Shown: positions 45,021-45,643 of the stretch, in pieces
How the letters are laid out: each line of letters starts with the position of its first letter
How positions within the stretch are numbered: the stretch's first letter is position 1
Assembly (NCBI GenBank): GCA_000981645.1
Contig: LAQC01000002.1
Coordinates: forward strand, 10,384-56,026
Direction of reading: 5' to 3'
DNA: 45,643 nucleotides
Origin: Cryomorphaceae bacterium ASP10-05a
Lineage (GTDB): Bacteria > Bacteroidota > Bacteroidia > Flavobacteriales_D > Sanyastnellaceae
Program-made: the position numbers and the translations under genes
Notes under the pieces: model-generated
Told to the model about the DNA's origin: nothing
Database searches by the model: none
The model's input: only the letters and a program-made list of their open reading frames with translations

Positions 45021-45643
45021 ATGAAAATACTACTCACTGGTTCTAACGGTTATATAGGAAAAAGATTACTCCCGGTTTTGGTGGAGTCTGGGCACGAAGT
45101 GGTTTGCTGCGTGAGAGACCCCGAGCGGTTTAATCCGCCAAAATCTATCAGCAGCAGTATTTCTGTCATAGAACTAGACTTGCTTAAAGAGTCTACTTTA
45201 AGTAACATTCCTACAGACATCGATGGCGCGTATTATTTGGTTCATTCCATGTCTTCTGAGGGAGATTTTTCCACCTTAGAAGAAGAATGTGCCATAAACT
45301 TTAGAGAAGCACTCTCTAAAACTAACGCTTCTCAAGTTATTTACCTGAGCGGAATAGTCAATGAGTCCAACCTTTCTAAGCACCTCAGCTCTAGAAAGAA
45401 TGTAGAGCTAGAATTAGCTAAAGGAAGTTATAATTTCACCACGCTAAGGGCAGGAATTATCATTGGTTCTGGAAGTGCCTCTTTTGAAATCGTTAGAGAT
45501 TTGGTGGAAAAGCTCCCTGTGATGATAGCTCCTAAGTGGCTATTAACCAAATGCCAACCCATAGGCATATCTGATGTATTGGCATTTCTATCTAGCTGTC
45601 TTTTTAACCCCAAAGTCTACAATCAAAGTTTCGATATAGGCGG
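45021..45643 (+). CDS. NAD(P)-binding epimerase-like protein (3' part outside window)
   Basis: Start of an atypical SDR or NAD(P)H-binding protein; about 207 codons are visible from ATG at 45021. The N-terminus MKILLTGSNGYIGKRLLPVL has the GxxGxxG nucleotide loop. Segments YYLVHSMSSEGDF, INFREALSKTNASQVIYLSG and FTTLRAGIIIGSGSASFE are typical of the group often annotated as NAD-dependent epimerase or SDR with a DUF2867-type C-terminus, which would lie beyond the window end. Substrate unknown. It lies 77 bases after the DoxX gene and beyond a terminator, so it has its own promoter, which I could not identify. Confidence 0.85.
   Translation, partial: MKILLTGSNGYIGKRLLPVLVESGHEVVCCVRDPERFNPPKSISSSISVIELDLLKESTLSNIPTDIDGAYYLVHSMSSEGDFSTLEEECAINFREALSKTNASQVIYLSGIVNESNLSKHLSSRKNVELELAKGSYNFTTLRAGIIIGSGSASFEIVRDLVEKLPVMIAPKWLLTKCQPIGISDVLAFLSSCLFNPKVYNQSFDIG

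Noticed and set aside
1-45643. tRNA, rRNA, CRISPR array, insertion sequence or prophage
   Set aside because: I saw no cloverleaf-like tRNA, direct-repeat array, transposase, integrase or terminal inverted repeats.

Overview
The window is a dense, low-GC chromosomal segment of a Bacteroidota bacterium, most likely of the order Flavobacteriales. The evidence is: a complete Alternative Complex III operon fused to cytochrome oxidase genes; three secreted proteins with a gliding-motility/CHU-type C-terminal domain (type B cargo of the type IX secretion system, T9SS); a Bacteroidota-style ribosomal protein L32; and repeated TAnnTTTG promoter -7 elements lying very close to start codons instead of strong Shine-Dalgarno sequences. 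I see no tRNA, rRNA, CRISPR array, insertion sequence or phage gene. No stretch above 300 bases lacks a gene.

Layout. Positions 1-11029 (minus strand) hold one respiratory operon, actA-actB-actC-actD-actE-actF-coxB-coxA, with coxA cut by the window start. It encodes a quinol:cytochrome c oxidoreductase and an aa3-type oxidase that are known to form a supercomplex in this phylum. A divergent SPOR-domain gene follows (11259-11825), then the minus-strand rimP-nusA-infB operon (11844-16517), whose leader contains a strong intrinsic-terminator hairpin. Next come a secreted MORN-repeat protein (16614-18224) and the fatty-acid/ribosome block yceD-rpmF, fabH-accB-accC (18356-22128), then pdxA (22219-23304). 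From 23450 the plus strand carries a T9SS type B protein and ribE, convergent with fbp. kynU and a TrkA/RCK-type regulator follow on the plus strand (27792-29763).

Positions 29766-37332 (minus) hold a 1526-residue T9SS type B protein with an IgGFc-binding-like N-terminal region, an Ig-like-domain lipoprotein coupled to a free methionine sulfoxide reductase, and a ComF-family phosphoribosyltransferase. A plus-strand N4-(glucosaminyl)asparaginase-type hydrolase follows. Then comes a minus-strand cluster: L-type lectin with T9SS domain, SRPBCC protein, unknown lipoprotein. After this are a DEAD-box helicase behind an SDR oxidoreductase. The last part (43400-45643, plus) has a short Crp/Fnr-type regulator, an NADPH:FMN-reductase-like flavoprotein, a DoxX-family membrane protein and a truncated NAD(P)-binding epimerase-like gene.

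Most genes are ordinary core functions. The best leads are regulatory: the rimP-nusA-infB leader hairpin, dyads at the act, kynU and flavoreductase promoters, and a 9-base word (GCGTTGCAA) that occurs seven times, five of them within about 7 kb. I found no clear new multi-gene defence or metabolic system.
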